Assembly (NCBI RefSeq): GCF_018069625.1
Contig: NZ_CP072941.1
Location: 3,348,001-3,412,000, forward strand
Reading direction: 5' to 3'
DNA length: 64,000 nt
Source: Streptomyces yatensis
Lineage (GTDB): Bacteria > Actinomycetota > Actinomycetes > Streptomycetales > Streptomycetaceae
The translations under genes and the position numbers were made by a program. Below, piece by piece: positions 61,776-64,000 of the stretch (the stretch's first letter is position 1; each line of letters starts with the position of its first letter). The notes beneath the pieces were generated by a model. It had not been told where the DNA came from and ran no database searches. It was given only the letters and a program-made list of their open reading frames with translations.

Positions 61776-63227
61776 TCAGCCCAGCGACGTCATGACGTGC
61801 TTGATGCGGGTGTAGTCCTCGAAGCCGTAGGCGGAGAGGTCCTTGCCGTAGCCGGACTTCTTGAAGCCGCCGTGCGGCATCTCGGCGACCAGCGGGATGT
61901 GGGTGTTGATCCAGACACAGCCGAAGTCCAGGGCCTTGGACATCCGCATCGCGCGGGCGTGGTCCTTGGTCCACACCGAGGAGGCCAGCGCGTACTCCAC
62001 GCCGTTGGCGTACGAGATCGCCTGCGCCTCTTCCGAGAAGGTCTGCACGGTGATGACCGGGCCGAAGACCTCGTTCTGGATGATCTCGTCGTCCTGCTTG
62101 AGCCCGGAGACCACGGTGGGCGCGTAGAAGAAGCCCTTGTCGCCGACCCGGTGGCCGCCCGCCTCGACCTTGGCGTGGGCGGGGAGCCGGTCGATGAAGC
62201 CGGAGACCTGGGCGAGCTGGTTGGCGTTGTTCAACGGGCCGTACAGCACGTCCTCGTCGTCGGGCGCGCCGGTCTTGGTCTCGGCGGCGGCCTTGGCGAG
62301 CGCGCTCACGAACTCGTCGTGGATCGACTCGTGGACCAGCACCCGGGTGGCGGCCGTGCAGTCCTGGCCCGCGTTGAAGAAGCCCGCGACCGAGATGTCC
62401 TCGACCGCCTTGGGGATGTCGGTGTCCTCGAAGACGACCACGGGGGCCTTGCCGCCGAGCTCCAGATGCACCCGCTTGACGTCCTTCGAGGCGCTCTCGG
62501 CGACCTGCTTGCCGGCTCGCACCGAGCCGGTGATGGACGCCATGGCGGGCACGGAGTGCTCGACCATCAGCCGGCCGGTCTCGCGGTCGCCGCAGATCAC
62601 GTTGAAGACGCCCTGCGGATGGCCCAGTTCCGCCAGCACTCCGCCGATGATCTCGGCGATCAGCACGGTGGAGGCGGGCGTGGTGTCCGAGGGCTTGATG
62701 ACGACCGTATTGCCCGCGGCGAGGGCCGGGGCGAACTTCCACACAGCCATCATCATCGGGTAGTTCCACGGTGCGACCTGGGCGCAGACCCCGACCGGCT
62801 CCCGCCGGATGATCGAGGTGAGGCCCTCCATGTACTCACCGGCCGAGCGGCCCTCCAGCATCCGGGCCGCGCCCGCGAAGAAGCGGATCTGGTCGATCAT
62901 GGGCGGGATTTCCTCGTCCCGCGTGAGACCGATCGGCTTGCCGGTGTTCTCCGACTCGGCGGCGATCAGCTCCTCCGCCCGCGCCTCGAAGGCGTCGGCG
63001 ATCTTGAGCAGTGCCTTCTGCCGCTCGCCGGGCACCAGGTCGCGCCAGGCCGGGAAGGCGGCCTCGGCGGCGGCCATCGCCGCGTCCACGTCCGCCGCGC
63101 CCGACAGCGGCGCGGTGGCGTAGGGCTCGCCCGTGGCCGGGTTGACCACCTCCGTGGTCCGCCCGTCCGCGGCGTCCCGGAACGCTCCGTCGATGTAGTT
63201 GCGCAGACGACGCAGTTCGGTGGTCAC
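61776..63227 (-). CDS. Gamma-aminobutyraldehyde-type dehydrogenase (paralogue)
   Basis: A 483-residue aldehyde dehydrogenase of the same group as the gene at 55256. Catalytic Cys290 is in NAGQDCTAATRVLV and the Glu in VHLELGGKAPVVV; cofactor motif VAPWNYPMMMAVW. It probably oxidises 4-aminobutanal made by the aminotransferase gene at the window end. GTG 63227 follows AGGAGGGG. It is divergent from the Lrp regulator and the aminotransferase, a layout that suggests control by that Lrp. Confidence 0.92.
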   Translation of the reverse strand: MTTELRRLRNYIDGAFRDAADGRTTEVVNPATGEPYATAPLSGAADVDAAMAAAEAAFPAWRDLVPGERQKALLKIADAFEARAEELIAAESENTGKPIGLTRDEEIPPMIDQIRFFAGAARMLEGRSAGEYMEGLTSIIRREPVGVCAQVAPWNYPMMMAVWKFAPALAAGNTVVIKPSDTTPASTVLIAEIIGGVLAELGHPQGVFNVICGDRETGRLMVEHSVPAMASITGSVRAGKQVAESASKDVKRVHLELGGKAPVVVFEDTDIPKAVEDISVAGFFNAGQDCTAATRVLVHESIHDEFVSALAKAAAETKTGAPDDEDVLYGPLNNANQLAQVSGFIDRLPAHAKVEAGGHRVGDKGFFYAPTVVSGLKQDDEIIQNEVFGPVITVQTFSEEAQAISYANGVEYALASSVWTKDHARAMRMSKALDFGCVWINTHIPLVAEMPHGGFKKSGYGKDLSAYGFEDYTRIKHVMTSLG

Positions 63228-63314
63228 GTGCCACCCCTCCTGTCAGCTGTCCGATGGGTGAGACACCCACATTAGTCGCCGGGGCTGCGCTTTCAACATA
63301 CCCGCCACACCAGA

Positions 63315-63364
63315 ACAACGGAATCAGTGTTTTTAGGGCCCCTCAACGACGGAATTCATCGATG
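63315..63364. promoter_or_regulatory. Candidate Lrp operators in the divergent promoter
   Basis: Two related elements: AACAACGGAATCAGTGTTTT near 63314-63333 and CAACGACGGAATTCATCGAT near 63344-63363, sharing ACGGAATnCA. Both resemble the palindrome and second element at 56865-56912. They lie between the dehydrogenase start (63227, minus) and the Lrp start (63397, plus). Confidence 0.6.
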
Positions 63365-63396
63365 AAAGGTTGCGACACGGGCGAGGCTCGTGCACA

Positions 63397-63876
63397 GTGA
63401 GGGTCGTGGCCACACCTGACAAGAACGGCACGACCCTCGACTCCGTATCCCTGGCGATCATTGAGCAGCTCCAGGAAGACGGCCGCCGGCCGTACGCCGC
63501 CATCGGAAAGGCCGTGGGGCTCTCCGAGGCCGCCGTGCGGCAGCGCGTGCAAAAGCTGCTCGACCAGGGCGTGATGCAGATCGTCGCCGTCACCGATCCT
63601 CTCACCGTGGGGTTCCGGCGGCAGGCGATGGTCGGCATCAACGTCGAGGGCGATCTCGACCCGGTCGCGGACGCGCTGACCGCCATGGACGAGGTCGAGT
63701 ACGTGGTCGTCACCGCGGGTTCCTTCGATCTCCTGATCGAGATCGTCTGCGAGGACGACGACCATCTCCTCGAAATGATCAACAAGCGGATCCGCACGCT
63801 GCCCGGTGTGCGCTCCACCGAGAGCTTCGTCTACCTCAAGCTCCGAAAGCAGACCTATACCTGGGGAACGAGATAG
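63397..63876 (+). CDS. Lrp/AsnC-family transcriptional regulator
   Basis: A 159-residue regulator with the N-terminal HTH (SLAIIEQLQEDGRRPYAAIG, then LSEAAVRQRVQKLL) and the C-terminal RAM ligand-binding domain (about 70-150; VAVTDPLTVGFRRQAMVGI, YVVVTAGSFDLLIEIVC, LPGVRSTESFVYLKLRKQTY). It likely controls the adjacent aminotransferase and dehydrogenase in response to an amine or amino acid. Starts at GTG 63397 or GTG 63406; AGGG lies very near the second. It precedes the aminotransferase by 2 nt, so it is the first gene of that operon. Confidence 0.9.
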   Translation: MRVVATPDKNGTTLDSVSLAIIEQLQEDGRRPYAAIGKAVGLSEAAVRQRVQKLLDQGVMQIVAVTDPLTVGFRRQAMVGINVEGDLDPVADALTAMDEVEYVVVTAGSFDLLIEIVCEDDDHLLEMINKRIRTLPGVRSTESFVYLKLRKQTYTWGTR

Positions 63877-63878
63877 CA

Positions 63879-64000
63879 ATGAGCGCCGACCTCTCCAAGA
63901 CGGCGTACGACCACCTGTGGATGCACTTCACCCGCATGTCGTCGTACGAGAACTCCCCCGTGCCGACGATCGTGCGCGGTGAGGGCACGTACATCTTCGA
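63879..64000 (+). CDS. Class III aminotransferase, N-terminal fragment (cut by window edge)
   Basis: Only 40 residues are visible: MSADLSKTAYDHLWMHFTRM then SSYENSPVPTIVRGEGTYIF. The DHLWMHFT and PVPTIVRGEGTYIFD pattern is that of Streptomyces PLP aminotransferases of the ornithine/putrescine aminotransferase type. With the Lrp gene and aminobutyraldehyde dehydrogenase beside it, a putrescine aminotransferase role is likely. The start follows the Lrp stop by 2 nt. Confidence 0.7.
   Translation, partial: MSADLSKTAYDHLWMHFTRMSSYENSPVPTIVRGEGTYIF

Overview
GC-rich chromosomal DNA with GTG/TTG starts, many 4-nt stop/start overlaps and U-poor hairpin terminators. Gene content and order match the Streptomyces core chromosome: a type VII secretion (ESX) locus beside a BldB-type gene, the rimP-nusA-ylxR-infB-rbfA-truB-ribF translation block, proS, the dxr-rseP-ispG isoprenoid block, then GABA and polyamine catabolism. 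The genus call is from recalled synteny and protein families, not from a search. No rRNA, tRNA, transposase, integrase, CRISPR array or origin was seen.

Layout. 1-8.8 kb: the flank of an ESX locus, with eccB (cut by the window edge), eccE, an unassigned partner, a DUF397/BldB-like gene, a membrane-anchored beta-propeller protein and a 1105-residue ParA/MinD-type ATPase with huge disordered arms. 8.9-17.3 kb: the translation and RNA-maturation block, all on the minus strand. 17.4-19.6 kb: a plus-strand trio of a Tat lipoprotein, a ferritin-like protein and an antibiotic-kinase homologue that has lost key residues. 19.6-20.1 kb: a 390-bp nested palindrome. 20.1-29.7 kb: proS, two GNAT acetyltransferases, ispG, rseP, dxr and an acyl-CoA dehydrogenase.

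29.8-40.7 kb: an apparent accessory beta-glycan utilisation cassette. A LacI regulator, a secreted GH12 endoglucanase, a GH42 beta-galactosidase, a two-permease plus binding-protein importer and a multidomain GH3 glycosidase are tied together by copies of TCGAAGCGCTTCGA in front of the regulator and in the divergent importer/GH3 promoter. The likely logic is extracellular cutting by GH12, oligosaccharide import by the ABC system (its ATPase must come from elsewhere), and intracellular trimming by GH42 and GH3.

40.7-64 kb: amine catabolism. It holds an aldehyde dehydrogenase, a PucR regulator, an uncharacterised P-loop membrane ATPase bracketed by two tandem-repeat arrays, gabT, a PAP2 phosphatase, an amine-oxidising flavoenzyme, potCBAD, two gamma-aminobutyraldehyde-type dehydrogenases, an Lrp regulator and the start of a class III aminotransferase. 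Together these can import putrescine-like polyamines and oxidise them through 4-aminobutanal and GABA to succinate semialdehyde. Embedded in this stretch are two DUF4190 membrane proteins, an adenosine-deaminase-family enzyme (possibly of futalosine menaquinone synthesis), a glycerophosphodiesterase and a lipoprotein propeller.

The best leads for something undescribed are the six-copy 20-bp array before gabT with the adjacent membrane ATPase, the 19.6-20.0 kb palindrome, the pseudokinase/ferritin-like operon, and the disordered ParA protein with a duplicated motif.
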